Assembly: GCA_025451395.1 (NCBI GenBank)
Contig: JANWKM010000057.1
Location: 1 to 33,590 of the forward strand
DNA: 33,590 bases
Direction of reading: 5' to 3'
Source: Ilumatobacteraceae bacterium
Lineage (GTDB): Bacteria > Actinomycetota > Acidimicrobiia > Acidimicrobiales > Ilumatobacteraceae
The notes under the pieces were generated by a model. It was not told where the DNA came from. It was given only the letters and a program-made list of their open reading frames with translations, and searched no databases. The position numbers and the translations under genes were made by a program. This document shows, one piece after another, positions 7,643 through 14,131 of the stretch (positions within the stretch are counted from its first letter, which is position 1; every line of letters begins with the position of its first letter).

Positions 7643-7960
7643 ACTTTGGCCGCAGCCGCAGCTGCGTTGTGCGTTCGGATTGGTGATCGCGAACCCGGCC
7701 TGGTTGAGGCCGTCCTTGTAGTCGAGGGTGGCGCCGGCCAGCAGTTGCGCCGAGGCGGCGTCGACAACGACCTTGACCGGATCGGTGCCGAACTCGGCCT
7801 TCTCGTCGTCGGCCGCAACATCGCCATCGAAGAACATCTCGTACGCGTAGCCACTGCATCCACCGGGGCGAACGGCGACGCGCAGAGCCAGATCGGTGGC
7901 CCCTTCGGCCTCGAGTAGCTCTTTCACTTTGCGGGCGGCGGGTTCGGTGAGCGTGATCAC
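7634..7960 (-). CDS. A-type iron-sulfur carrier (HesB/IscA/ErpA family)
   Basis: A 108-residue A-type scaffold/carrier that delivers Fe-S clusters to client proteins. The three cluster-ligand cysteines are present: one in RPGGCSGYAYEM and two in the C-terminal SCGCGQSF. The body (VKVVVDAASAQLLAGATLDY) is typical. The frame is open to a TTG at 7978, but GTG at 7960 is preferred: it has a strong ribosome binding site (GAGGGAG) about 6 nt upstream and gives MITLTEPAARKV, the usual family N-terminus. A TACACT at 8002-8007 (minus) could be its -10 with a leader of about 35 nt. It is divergent from the Mrp/ApbC Fe-S carrier gene, so the two may share regulation. ErpA, IscA and SufA cannot be told apart here, hence no symbol. 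Confidence 0.9.
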   Translation of the reverse strand: MITLTEPAARKVKELLEAEGATDLALRVAVRPGGCSGYAYEMFFDGDVAADDEKAEFGTDPVKVVVDAASAQLLAGATLDYKDGLNQAGFAITNPNAQRSCGCGQSFS

Positions 7961-8021
7961 AATGGCTCCCTCGTTCAACTGGTGTGTTACTTGCGACAGT
8001 CAGTGTACCTGGGAATTACCG

Positions 8022-8027
8022 TAGCAT
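8022..8027 (+). promoter_or_regulatory. -10 element of mrp (leaderless)
   Basis: TAGCAT, 7 nt before the GTG at 8035. It selects this start over the upstream in-frame GTG at 7984. Confidence 0.5.
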
Positions 8028-8034
8028 TGACTTC

Positions 8035-9234
8035 GTGATTCAGGCTCCGCCCAGCGAAGACCAGGTGTTTGAGCTGTTGCGCGCCGTCATCGACCCGGAG
8101 CTGGGGGCCGACATCGTCTCGCTCGGCATGGTGCCGGCGGTCAGTGTGTCGCCTGAGGGCGACGTCAATGTCGGGGTCAAACTCACCATCGGTGGCTGCC
8201 CGCTGCGGGCACAGATCAAGAAAGACATCGAGAGCCGCGTGGCCGTGCACCCCGGCGTGCGCGACGTGCACATCGACTGGGGCGAGATGAACGCCGACGA
8301 GCGCACAGACGTGATGTTGAAGGCGCGCTGGAACGCTCGCGAGCAGGCGCCCGCGACTGCCGTGCCGCTGAGCACGCGCGTACTCGCCATCGCCAGCGGC
8401 AAGGGTGGCGTCGGCAAGAGCGCGGTCACCGTCAACCTCGCTGCCGCAGTCGCCGCGCAAGGCTTCACGGTTGGCGTGCTCGACGCCGACATCTGGGGAT
8501 TCTCGGTACCACGCCTGCTCGGCATCGACGAGCCGCTGGAAGCGCAGCGTGTTGAAGGTAGCGAGAAGCCGAAGATCATCCCCAACGAGCTACCGGTCGG
8601 ACCGAAAAGTCGCGGTGGGTTGCTGAAGGTTGTCAGCACCGGCTTCCTCGTCGAGGAGGGCACCGCGCTGATGTGGCGCGGTCTCATGTTGACCAAGGCA
8701 GTCGAGCAGTTCCTGCACGACGTCGAATGGGGCGAACTCGATTACCTGTTCATCGACATGCCACCCGGCACCGGCGACGTGCAGATGGGATTGGCGCGCA
8801 TGCTGCCGCGTACCGATCTGCTGATCATCACGACCCCCGCGCTGGCCGCGCAGAAGGTTGCCGCGCGTGCGGCCGACATGGCCCGGCGCAGCTTCTTGCG
8901 CGTGTGCGGCGTCATCGAGAACATGAGCTCGTTCACCTGCGATCACGGCGAGACGTACGCACTCTTTGGAGAAGGCGGTGGTCAGGTGCTCGCCGACGAA
9001 ATCGGTGTGCCACTGCTCGGTCGCATTCCACTCGAGGCAGCCGTCTCGGTCGGCGGCGATGCGGGCGTCCCCGTGTCGCTCACCGGAACCGGGCAGGCGG
9101 CGAAGGAGTTCCGCGCCATCGCCCAGCGCATCGTCGAAGATGTCGCGCCGCCGACCAACATGGCCGGCTGCAGCGCACGGATGCTGAACCTCGCCACCGC
9201 CGCCCTCGACGCCCACGACACCGCTGCTCAGTAG
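8035..9234 (+). CDS. mrp: Mrp/ApbC family Fe-S cluster carrier P-loop ATPase
   Basis: A 399-residue cytoplasmic ATPase of the Mrp/NBP35/ApbC type. Residues 8-85 form a MIP18/DUF59 domain (LLRAVIDPELGADIVSLGMV and GGCPLR). The ATPase domain follows with a deviant Walker A, SGKGGVGKS (121-129), the switch motif DADIWGFSVPRLLG, Walker B-like FIDMPPGTGD, and ENMSSF before the metal-site region. Canonical members have a Cys-x2-Cys cluster site; here only Cys302 remains (TCDHGETYALFGEGGG) and the second cysteine is absent, as I recall for some other actinobacterial Mrp proteins. The cluster-binding mode is thus uncertain. The GTG start at 8035 is chosen because MIQAPPSEDQVFELL begins at the domain and a -10 precedes it. 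It is divergent from the A-type Fe-S carrier gene, consistent with Fe-S biogenesis. Confidence 0.92.
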   Translation: MIQAPPSEDQVFELLRAVIDPELGADIVSLGMVPAVSVSPEGDVNVGVKLTIGGCPLRAQIKKDIESRVAVHPGVRDVHIDWGEMNADERTDVMLKARWNAREQAPATAVPLSTRVLAIASGKGGVGKSAVTVNLAAAVAAQGFTVGVLDADIWGFSVPRLLGIDEPLEAQRVEGSEKPKIIPNELPVGPKSRGGLLKVVSTGFLVEEGTALMWRGLMLTKAVEQFLHDVEWGELDYLFIDMPPGTGDVQMGLARMLPRTDLLIITTPALAAQKVAARAADMARRSFLRVCGVIENMSSFTCDHGETYALFGEGGGQVLADEIGVPLLGRIPLEAAVSVGGDAGVPVSLTGTGQAAKEFRAIAQRIVEDVAPPTNMAGCSARMLNLATAALDAHDTAAQ

Positions 9235-9341
9235 TCGTCCGAGGGTTTCCTCCCGCCGCGGTGGGTGTCGGAGGGTTTCCTCCCCGCCGGCGGGGACAAA
9301 AACCTCGGATGGCGGAGATCCGGGAGCAAACCCTCGGACGA
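9235..9341. repeat. Composite palindromic intergenic repeat
   Basis: A 107-bp block between the convergent mrp and NUDIX genes. Its ends are a perfect 14-bp inverted repeat, TCGTCCGAGGGTTT (9235-9248) and AAACCCTCGGACGA (9328-9341). Inside are two near-identical copies of a unit of about 29 bp beginning GTCNGAGGGTTTCCTCC (9237 and 9267), and a 16-bp perfect palindrome TCCCCGCCGGCGGGGA (9281-9296). An imperfect outer arm extends that palindrome (TCGGAGGGTTT at 9268-9278 with AAAAACCTCGGA at 9298-9309). It could act as a bidirectional terminator. The mosaic form resembles REP/BIME or small non-autonomous elements. No transposase gene is present. Confidence 0.7.
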
Positions 9342-9347
9342 GGCGCG

Positions 9348-10076
9348 CTACTCGAACGTGTCGTAGTCGGCGTCGCCGGGCATGGTGAATGCGACCACCC
9401 GTCCCGTCGAGTCGACTCGGACCTTCGGCAACACACAGGGCGGAGTTCCGACAGCCCATGCTGCACTCATCGCTTCGGCGACCGTCGAGTGCGGCACGAG
9501 GAAGCGCAGATGCGCGATCGTCGGTGGCATCAGCCGCAGTTCACGCGCTTGATGTCGCGCCAACGCATCGGCCGCTCGCACCCACATGCTGGCCACGGTT
9601 TCGTTGTCGTCGTGGTGCGACGTTTGTCCCACCGGACTCGCGGCCATGAAGAACCGCGTGTCGAATCGGCGCGCTGCCTCGCCCTTGGGAGTGATCCAGT
9701 GACCGATCCACGGCAACGCATCGGTCGCGAGTCGCAGCCCATGTTCAGCCGCCAAGGCACGCATGTCGACGGTGCCGTCGTACACACCGGCGCGATGTGA
9801 CAGCGCTGGATGGCCATCGTGCACCATCTCGCCGTTGACGTCGACGGCGAGTAGCACGCCAGCTTCCTCGTAGCACTCGCGGATCGCGGCGACGCGGTAT
9901 CCCTCGTCACCTCCACCGTCGGCGGTATCGACCTTGCCGCCAGGGAAGACGTACATCCCGCTGGCGAAGACGGCTTCGTTGGAACGGCGCAAGACGAAGA
10001 CCTCGACTCCGTCAGCCGTATCGCGCAACAGCATCACCGTCGCGGCTGGTTGGATGGGCACCTCCGGGTCGGCCAT
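9348..10076 (-). CDS. NUDIX hydrolase
   Basis: A 242-residue NUDIX hydrolase, cleaving a nucleoside diphosphate linked to another moiety. It starts MADPEVPIQPAATVMLLRD and has MYVFPGGKVDTADGG followed by the NUDIX helix E-GYRVAAI-RECYEEAGV, with the catalytic RE..EE residues intact. The stretch between PGGK and the helix is a few residues longer than the minimal box, as in NUDT19-like proteins that act on acyl-CoA or similar large substrates. The C-terminal half (FDTRFFMAAS, HDDNETVASMWV) also fits that group. The exact substrate is not known. The ATG at 10076 is placed 7 nt after a TACCGT -10, and the open frame beyond it runs into the divergent orn gene. Confidence 0.85.
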   Translation of the reverse strand: MADPEVPIQPAATVMLLRDTADGVEVFVLRRSNEAVFASGMYVFPGGKVDTADGGGDEGYRVAAIRECYEEAGVLLAVDVNGEMVHDGHPALSHRAGVYDGTVDMRALAAEHGLRLATDALPWIGHWITPKGEAARRFDTRFFMAASPVGQTSHHDDNETVASMWVRAADALARHQARELRLMPPTIAHLRFLVPHSTVAEAMSAAWAVGTPPCVLPKVRVDSTGRVVAFTMPGDADYDTFE

Positions 10077-10083
10077 ACGCGGC

Positions 10084-10089
10084 ACGGTA
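10084..10089 (-). promoter_or_regulatory. -10 element of the NUDIX gene (leaderless)
   Basis: TACCGT on the minus strand, 7 nt before the ATG at 10076. It overlaps by two bases the -10 of the divergent orn gene. Confidence 0.5.
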
Positions 10090-10093
10090 GCCT
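10088..10093 (+). promoter_or_regulatory. -10 element of orn (leaderless)
   Basis: TAGCCT on the plus strand, 7 nt before the ATG at 10101 and 4 nt before the alternative ATG at 10098. Overlaps the divergent -10 of the NUDIX gene. Confidence 0.5.
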
Positions 10094-10100
10094 CCCAATG

Positions 10101-10724
10101 ATGTTGGTATGGATGGATCTCGAGATGACCGGGCTCGACCCTGCTCGCGATGTGATCGTTGAAATCGCCACCATCATCACCGACGACGAGTTGAACGTGA
10201 TTGCCGAAGGCCCCGACCTTGTCATTCATCGGTCGGACGAGGCATTGGCTGGGATGGATCCGGTCGTCGTCGAGATGCACACCAAGAGCGGACTGCTCGA
10301 TGCCATTCGCGCTTCAACCGTATCGCTCACCGACGCGGGCGAGCAGACCCTGGCTTTCATCAAAGCCCACGTTTCCGACACGACCAAGGTGCCGCTGTGC
10401 GGTAACTCCATTGGGATGGATCGCCGATTTCTGGCCGCTTACCTTCCCGAAATCGAGAACTTCCTGCACTATCGCAGCGTCGATGTCAGCAGTGTCAAGG
10501 AGCTGGTGCGCCGCTGGTACCCGAACCTGGGCAACGGCCATAGCAAGAAGACCGGATCGCATCGGGCGCTCGATGACATCCGCGAGAGCATTGCCGAGCT
10601 TCGGTATTATCGGGAGCGAGTGTTCTTACCAGCAGTAAATGAGTTGACGGCAGGCCAAGAACCTGGTTTCCTTGGCCAGATCACATCCACCGACCGACCC
10701 AGCCAATCCCCAAGACCTAACTAA
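10101..10724 (+). CDS. orn: Oligoribonuclease
   Basis: A 207-residue DEDDh 3-prime-to-5-prime exoribonuclease that degrades di- to pentanucleotides, including pGpG from cyclic-di-GMP turnover, in the cytoplasm. All exonuclease motifs are visible: WMDLEMTGLD (Exo I, DxE), GNSIGMDRRFL (Exo II) and SHRALDDIRESI (Exo III, catalytic His with Asp). DVSSVKELVRRWYP is typical of the family. The two adjacent ATGs at 10098 and 10101 differ by one residue. The second fits the 7-nt gap from the -10 seen at other promoters and is used here. The last 30 residues (QEPGFLGQITSTDRPSQ) are an extension beyond the compact fold, and the DNA there contains a small hairpin (GGCCAAG 10653-10659 with CTTGGCC 10671-10677). 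The whiB7-like leader ORF begins 13 nt after its stop. Confidence 0.96.
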   Translation: MLVWMDLEMTGLDPARDVIVEIATIITDDELNVIAEGPDLVIHRSDEALAGMDPVVVEMHTKSGLLDAIRASTVSLTDAGEQTLAFIKAHVSDTTKVPLCGNSIGMDRRFLAAYLPEIENFLHYRSVDVSSVKELVRRWYPNLGNGHSKKTGSHRALDDIRESIAELRYYRERVFLPAVNELTAGQEPGFLGQITSTDRPSQSPRPN

Positions 10725-10737
10725 GGGAAAAAGACCG

Positions 10738-10896
10738 ATGAAGCAGCTCACCGCCGCACCGCAGAAGCCCCCCGTGGCATACGCGCGCGCCTGCGATGCG
10801 GTTGCCATGGGCATTGAGGATTTTGCTGGCGCGACAGGTGGCTCGAAGACCGCCACCAATCTCACCACCCGACGCCTCGGGACGCGACCGACGTAA
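10738..10896 (+). CDS. Leader ORF (uORF) of the whiB7-like gene, 52 codons
   Basis: A small ORF with an AAGGGA ribosome binding site at 10724-10728 region, about 9 nt before the ATG. It matches no protein family I know. Its last twelve codons (NLTTRRLGTRPT) hold four threonine and three arginine codons, including CGA. These same bases (10868-10880) form one arm of the predicted antiterminator, and its TAA stop (10894-10896) lies in the loop of a small hairpin (10889-10904). The best reading is a regulatory leader peptide whose translation decides whether the terminator downstream forms, as known for whiB7 in mycobacteria and streptomycetes. An internal ATG at 10807 would give a shorter version. 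Translation itself is not shown by sequence alone. Confidence 0.6.
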   Translation: MKQLTAAPQKPPVAYARACDAVAMGIEDFAGATGGSKTATNLTTRRLGTRPT

Positions 10897-10928
10897 ATAC
10901 GTCGCAAGCAGCCTCCGAGGCCGTCGGG
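10868..10928 (+). promoter_or_regulatory. Predicted antiterminator stem of the whiB7-like leader
   Basis: CCCGACGCCTCGG (10868-10880) can pair with CCGAGGC-C-GTCGGG (10915-10928): 13 Watson-Crick pairs with one bulged C at 10922. The stem encloses the stop-codon hairpin CGACGT-AAAT-ACGTCG (10889/10890 to 10904). It uses bases 10919-10928, which are most of the 5-prime arm of the terminator, so the two structures exclude each other. Confidence 0.65.
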
Positions 10929-10960
10929 ATCGCAAGATCCCGGCGGCCTTTCTGGTTTTT
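10919..10960 (+). terminator. Intrinsic terminator in the whiB7-like leader (attenuator)
   Basis: Arms GGCCGTCGGGATC (10919-10931) and GATCCCGGCGGCC (10936-10948) form 13 pairs including one G-U, closed by a GCAA tetraloop. The T-rich tail TTTCTGGTTTTT follows at 10949-10960. It lies between the leader ORF and the whiB7-like gene, 36 bp before the ATG, where a terminator makes sense only as a conditional one. Confidence 0.85.
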
Positions 10961-10996
10961 CAGTATCCGTAAGTGCACAAGAAATGGAATCAGGTC

Positions 10997-11371
10997 ATGT
11001 ACACCCTGAACCCCGAAAACCTGAATGACAGAGACATCCAGACCACCTTCGATGAGCTCGTCGAGCCGATGGTTGTTCGCGTCGCGCGCCCGCGCTGCTC
11101 GGACGGTCACGGCACCCTCACCCACCTGTTCTTCTCCGAGAACCACGTGGACACTGCTCGCGCCAAGGCGATCTGCAGCAAGTGCAAGCTCGCTGAGGAT
11201 TGCCTGGCGGGTGCGGTCGAGCGCGCCGAGCCGTGGGGTGTGTGGGGTGGCGAGCTGATCGAGAACGGCCGCGTTGTCGCCAGCAAGCGTCCCCGCGGTC
11301 GCCCACCGAAGCACCCGCGGCCGACGGTGGTCATCGACGAGGTCCCCATCCCCCCGCATCTCGTCGCGTGA
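10997..11371 (+). CDS. whiB7: WhiB-family Fe-S transcription factor, WhiB7-type
   Basis: A 124-residue WhiB protein, which binds a 4Fe-4S cluster and the principal sigma factor to activate genes. The four cluster cysteines are Cys34, Cys60, Cys63 and Cys69 (CSDGHG and CSKCKLAEDC). The G(V/I)WGG turn is in AEPWGVWGGELIENG. It is followed by KRPRGRPPKHPRP, an AT-hook that is the hallmark of WhiB7, the regulator of intrinsic ribosome-antibiotic resistance. EPWGVWGGE-x-KRPRGRP closely resembles WhiB7 as I recall it. The ATG at 10997 is preferred over an in-frame GTG at 10973, which lies nearer the terminator and has no ribosome binding site. The leader ORF and terminator upstream support the WhiB7 assignment. 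WhiB membership is certain; the subtype is inferred. Confidence 0.8.
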   Translation: MYTLNPENLNDRDIQTTFDELVEPMVVRVARPRCSDGHGTLTHLFFSENHVDTARAKAICSKCKLAEDCLAGAVERAEPWGVWGGELIENGRVVASKRPRGRPPKHPRPTVVIDEVPIPPHLVA

Positions 11372-11380
11372 GAGGAAACT

Positions 11381-11408
11381 CCGGGTAGGCGTTAACGCGC
11401 CTACCCGG
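11381..11408 (+). terminator. Hairpin after the whiB7-like gene
   Basis: CCGGGTAGGCG (11381-11391) and CGCCTACCCGG (11398-11408) form a perfect 11-bp stem with loop TTAACG, 9 bp after the stop. There is no T-tract, so it is a likely but not classical terminator or an mRNA-stabilising hairpin. Confidence 0.6.
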
Positions 11409-11438
11409 GGTCGCCTGGGCGGTCGCGAGTGTCACAGC

Positions 11439-11444
11439 TAGCGT
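11439..11444 (+). promoter_or_regulatory. -10 element of the tlpA-like operon (leaderless)
   Basis: TAGCGT, 6 nt before the GTG at 11451. No ribosome binding site is present. Confidence 0.5.
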
Positions 11445-11450
11445 GTCGTC

Positions 11451-12026
11451 GTGAAGGCGACCACGCGACTCCGAGTGTGGACGATGGTCGCAGCAGCCTT
11501 CATCGCTGTCGTCGTCGGCTGGGCCATCTCCCGTACAAATCAATCCAACGACGACACAGTCATCCTCGACACACGCGTGACGATCGACCCGCCTGGCATC
11601 GGAACGAACGCTGCTATCGAAGGTGACATGCTTCCCGACGCCACCGTTCAAACGTTGCAGGGCGACGACGTTGCCGTCGCGTCGCTCATAGGGGACCCGA
11701 TGGTGATCAACGTGTGGGGCAGCACCTGCGGGCCATGCAAAAAGGAACTTCCCGCGTTCGCCGGCGTTCATCTGCAGTATGGGGACACGGTGCGATTCGT
11801 TGGAATCGACTACTTGCCTGCCAGCGACCGTGAGGAAGCCTTCGCCCGCGACCGTGGCGTGCAATACGAGTTGTACTACGACGGCAACGGCGAGTTCGTC
11901 AACAACGTCGGTGTCGCCGCCTTTCCGGTCACGCTGTTCGTCGACTCGAGCGGCAGGATCGTGCGGCAGACGGGCCAGCTCGATGAAGCGGAACTTATCG
12001 ACTTCATCGAGAGCGACCTGCTGTGA
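11451..12026 (+). CDS. TlpA/ResA-like membrane-anchored thioredoxin
   Basis: A 191-residue extracytoplasmic thiol-disulfide oxidoreductase. An N-terminal membrane anchor (VWTMVAAAFIAVVVGWAIS, about 9-27) is followed by a linker and a thioredoxin fold with the active site INVWGSTCGPCKKELP. The cis-proline loop is VAAFPVTLFVD and the last helix is DEAELIDFIES. Such proteins keep cytochrome c haem-binding cysteines or copper-site cysteines reduced. Its partner is the CcdA-like protein encoded next, with a GTGA stop-start overlap, which would bring electrons across the membrane. In this genome region the likely clients are the caa3 oxidase subunit II and its fused cytochrome c. The start is the GTG that follows the -10 by 6 nt. 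Confidence 0.88.
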   Translation: MKATTRLRVWTMVAAAFIAVVVGWAISRTNQSNDDTVILDTRVTIDPPGIGTNAAIEGDMLPDATVQTLQGDDVAVASLIGDPMVINVWGSTCGPCKKELPAFAGVHLQYGDTVRFVGIDYLPASDREEAFARDRGVQYELYYDGNGEFVNNVGVAAFPVTLFVDSSGRIVRQTGQLDEAELIDFIESDLL

Positions 12027-12862
12027 ATCTCTCGCTCAGTTTCATTCGTGGCTTGATCGCCTCCATCAACCCCTGCGGTTTCGTGCTGCTGCCGACCTAC
12101 CTGATGTATTTCCTCGGGATCAGCGCCAACGACCCACAAGCACAGCGGGCGCCAATCAGCCGCGCGCTCATCGTCGGCGCGACCGTCTCGGCGGGGTTCT
12201 TCGCCGTCTTCTTTGCTATCGGCGCGGCGACGCAGTACTGGACCTACACGCTGCTCGACAACGCGAAGTACGCGACGCTTGTCATCGGCTTGCTGTTCGT
12301 GGTGCTCGGCATCGCGATCCTGTTCGGCTTCAAACTGCCGATCGCGACACCAAGGATCGATATCGGCGAGCGCGATCAGACCTTTCGGACCATGTTTCTG
12401 TATGGCATTGCCTACGCCGTTGCGTCAATCGGTTGCACGTTGCCGTTGTTCATCGCAACGCTGTTTCAAACGGGCGAGAGTAAGGGCTACTGGGCGGGAG
12501 TGAGCAACGTCCTTGCCTATGCGGCCGGGATGGCGCTGGTCGTCTTGTCGCTCACGCTTGCGCTCGCCACGGCCAATCAGGGATTCGTGCGGTGGTTGCG
12601 ATCCAAGATGCAGTACGTCGAGATGGTCTCCGGCGCGTTCGTGTTCCTATCCGGGCTGTATCTGCTGTGGTACTTCTGGAAACGCGATGTTCGGGCGGAC
12701 GATGACCCGATCATCGACGCCGTCGAAAACATGCAGCAGGACGTGCAGGCCTGGCTGAACGACCACTGGCAACTCGCCGCGTGGGTGCTGGGCGGGGTGG
12801 TCGCAATCGGTGTGATGTATGCGCTGCTGCGAGAGCGCCCCAGCCAACGGCCCGCCGAATGA
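12023..12862 (+). CDS. ccdA: CcdA/DsbD-family transmembrane electron carrier
   Basis: A 279-residue polytopic membrane protein of the CcdA type. It has an early membrane segment with NPCGFVLLPTYLMYFLG and a mirrored one with ASIGCTLPLFIATLF; these paired cysteines carry reducing power from cytoplasmic thioredoxin to outside proteins. About six core helices follow, then an extra C-terminal helix (LAAWVLGGVVAIGVMYALL) not needed in minimal CcdA. The start GTG at 12023 overlaps the stop of the TlpA-like gene (GTGA). The stop overlaps the ATG of the next gene (ATGA), so all three are probably translated in a chain. Role: thiol supply for cytochrome c maturation or copper-centre assembly. Confidence 0.87.
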   Translation: MNLSLSFIRGLIASINPCGFVLLPTYLMYFLGISANDPQAQRAPISRALIVGATVSAGFFAVFFAIGAATQYWTYTLLDNAKYATLVIGLLFVVLGIAILFGFKLPIATPRIDIGERDQTFRTMFLYGIAYAVASIGCTLPLFIATLFQTGESKGYWAGVSNVLAYAAGMALVVLSLTLALATANQGFVRWLRSKMQYVEMVSGAFVFLSGLYLLWYFWKRDVRADDDPIIDAVENMQQDVQAWLNDHWQLAAWVLGGVVAIGVMYALLRERPSQRPAE

Positions 12863-13482
12863 CGTCGTCGACACCGTTCCGCGAACTCCTGGACAGCGAC
12901 GGTGTGCAGGAGGTGTGCCACTTACGCGGCAAATTGGGTTTCATGGCGTACCACGGCGGTTCGCTGGAGGTGCTCACCGATGTCGTCGCCGATCGTGCGG
13001 CCCAGCGCAGTGGCGCGAGTTACTACGGCGTCTTGCAACCACCCGACCTGAACTGGCACATCCCGTCGCACCTCGTCGCCCCAGCCGAGTCCGACGTGTT
13101 GTATGGATTTTTGCAACACGTCGATGCGGTGGTCACCATTCACGGCTATGGGCGGCACGGATATTGGACAACGCTGTTGCTCGGCGGCCAGAACCGCCCG
13201 CTGGCCGATCATTTCGCCGCGCACCTGCGCCCGGAGTTACCCGACTATCGAATCGAAACCGACATCGATGTGATGCCGAGCGAACTACGGGGCTTGCATG
13301 CTCGCAACCCGGTGAACCTGCCGCGCCAGCAAGGCGTACAGATCGAGCTCCCCCCACGGGTGCGTGGTGTCAGCCCGATATGGAACGACTGGCAAGGCCC
13401 GGGTCTGGTACCGCATAGCGACGCACTGATCGACGCGCTCGTGGCCGCGGCGACGACTTGGGTTACGGCGCAAGACGACTGA
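12859..13482 (+). CDS. Poly-gamma-glutamate hydrolase family protein
   Basis: A 207-residue protein of the PghP-like family, zinc peptidases first known from phages, which split gamma-glutamyl polymers. Signature segments are FMAYHGGSLEVLTDVVADRA (first zinc-site region), VTIHGYGR and NRPLADHFAAHL, and the C-terminal NPVNLPRQQGVQIELPPRVRG. There is no signal peptide, so it appears cytoplasmic. It begins with ATGA overlapping the ccdA stop and so is the third gene of the redox operon, an unexpected partner. The end overlaps the convergent pdxH by 20 bp. The family is recognised from motif order; the natural substrate is not known and may not be poly-gamma-glutamate. Confidence 0.72.
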   Translation: MTSSTPFRELLDSDGVQEVCHLRGKLGFMAYHGGSLEVLTDVVADRAAQRSGASYYGVLQPPDLNWHIPSHLVAPAESDVLYGFLQHVDAVVTIHGYGRHGYWTTLLLGGQNRPLADHFAAHLRPELPDYRIETDIDVMPSELRGLHARNPVNLPRQQGVQIELPPRVRGVSPIWNDWQGPGLVPHSDALIDALVAAATTWVTAQDD

Positions 13483-14131
13483 GCTGCCAGCCGTCACTTG
13501 CCGTTTCACTACCGACTGGCACGTAGCGAATGCGGTCGTGAAGGCGACTGGGACGGCCTTGCCAAAACTCGTATAGGTTCGGGCGTAGTAGCCAGCCGCC
13601 CCAAAACGTGGGGCGCGTGATGATGCCATCGCCGAACGTCGCAGACATCTGCGCGACTCGCTGCTCGAGCCACTCGCGGTCGGGTATCGGTTGTGACTGC
13701 GGCGACGACCACGCCCCGATTTGCGAATCGCGCGGGCGGGAGGCGAAATAATCGTCGCTCTCGGTATCGGGCAGTCGTTCCACTTCGCCGACAACGCGCA
13801 CCTGTCGATGCAGCTGTAGCCACGTGAACAGCATCGACGCGCGACCGGAGGCGGCAAGTTGCTCACTCTTCGCCGATTCGTAGTTCGTGAAGAACGTAAA
13901 GCCTCGATCGTCGGCGCCGCGCACCAGCAGGTATCGCGATTGCGGCCAGCCGTCGGCATCGATCGTCGCCAACACGAAAGCGTGCGGCTCAGTGCAGTCG
14001 GCCGCCGAAGCCTCCGCATACCACCGCTTCCACTGCACCATCGGATCGGCGTCGACATCGGCGATGTCGAGCCCGGCCGTCTCGTATTCCTGCCGGCGCG
14101 ACGCCAGATCCTGAGCTACACGGTCGCTCAT
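13463..14131 (-). CDS. pdxH: Pyridoxamine 5-prime-phosphate oxidase
   Basis: A 222-residue FMN enzyme that oxidises pyridoxamine/pyridoxine phosphate to pyridoxal phosphate, the last step of B6 salvage. Visible signatures are DPMVQWKRWYAEA, FVLATIDADGWPQSRYLLVR (FMN-binding), FTFFTNYESAKSEQL, SRPRDSQIGAWSS and the C-terminal FWGGWLLRPNLYEFWQGRPS with RLHDRIRY, which contains the active-site Arg/His pair. The length is typical. The start overlaps the serS stop by four bases (ATGA), so it is co-transcribed with serS. The protein supplies the cofactor used by the PLP decarboxylase elsewhere in the window, though that link is only contextual. Confidence 0.95.
   Translation of the reverse strand: MSDRVAQDLASRRQEYETAGLDIADVDADPMVQWKRWYAEASAADCTEPHAFVLATIDADGWPQSRYLLVRGADDRGFTFFTNYESAKSEQLAASGRASMLFTWLQLHRQVRVVGEVERLPDTESDDYFASRPRDSQIGAWSSPQSQPIPDREWLEQRVAQMSATFGDGIITRPTFWGGWLLRPNLYEFWQGRPSRLHDRIRYVPVGSETASDGWQLSRLAP

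Noticed and set aside
9237-9295. Two near-identical direct repeats of about 29 bp, considered as a CRISPR remnant
   Set aside because: There are only two copies with no real spacer between them, the unit itself continues into a palindrome, and no cas gene is nearby.
8590-9459. A 289-codon minus-strand frame across mrp
   Set aside because: It is antisense to a firmly identified gene, with arginine- and histidine-rich low-similarity content typical of a shadow frame.
10973-10996. GTG at 10973 as the start of the whiB7-like gene
   Set aside because: There is no ribosome binding site, it lies just past the terminator tail, and the eight added residues do not look like part of the family.
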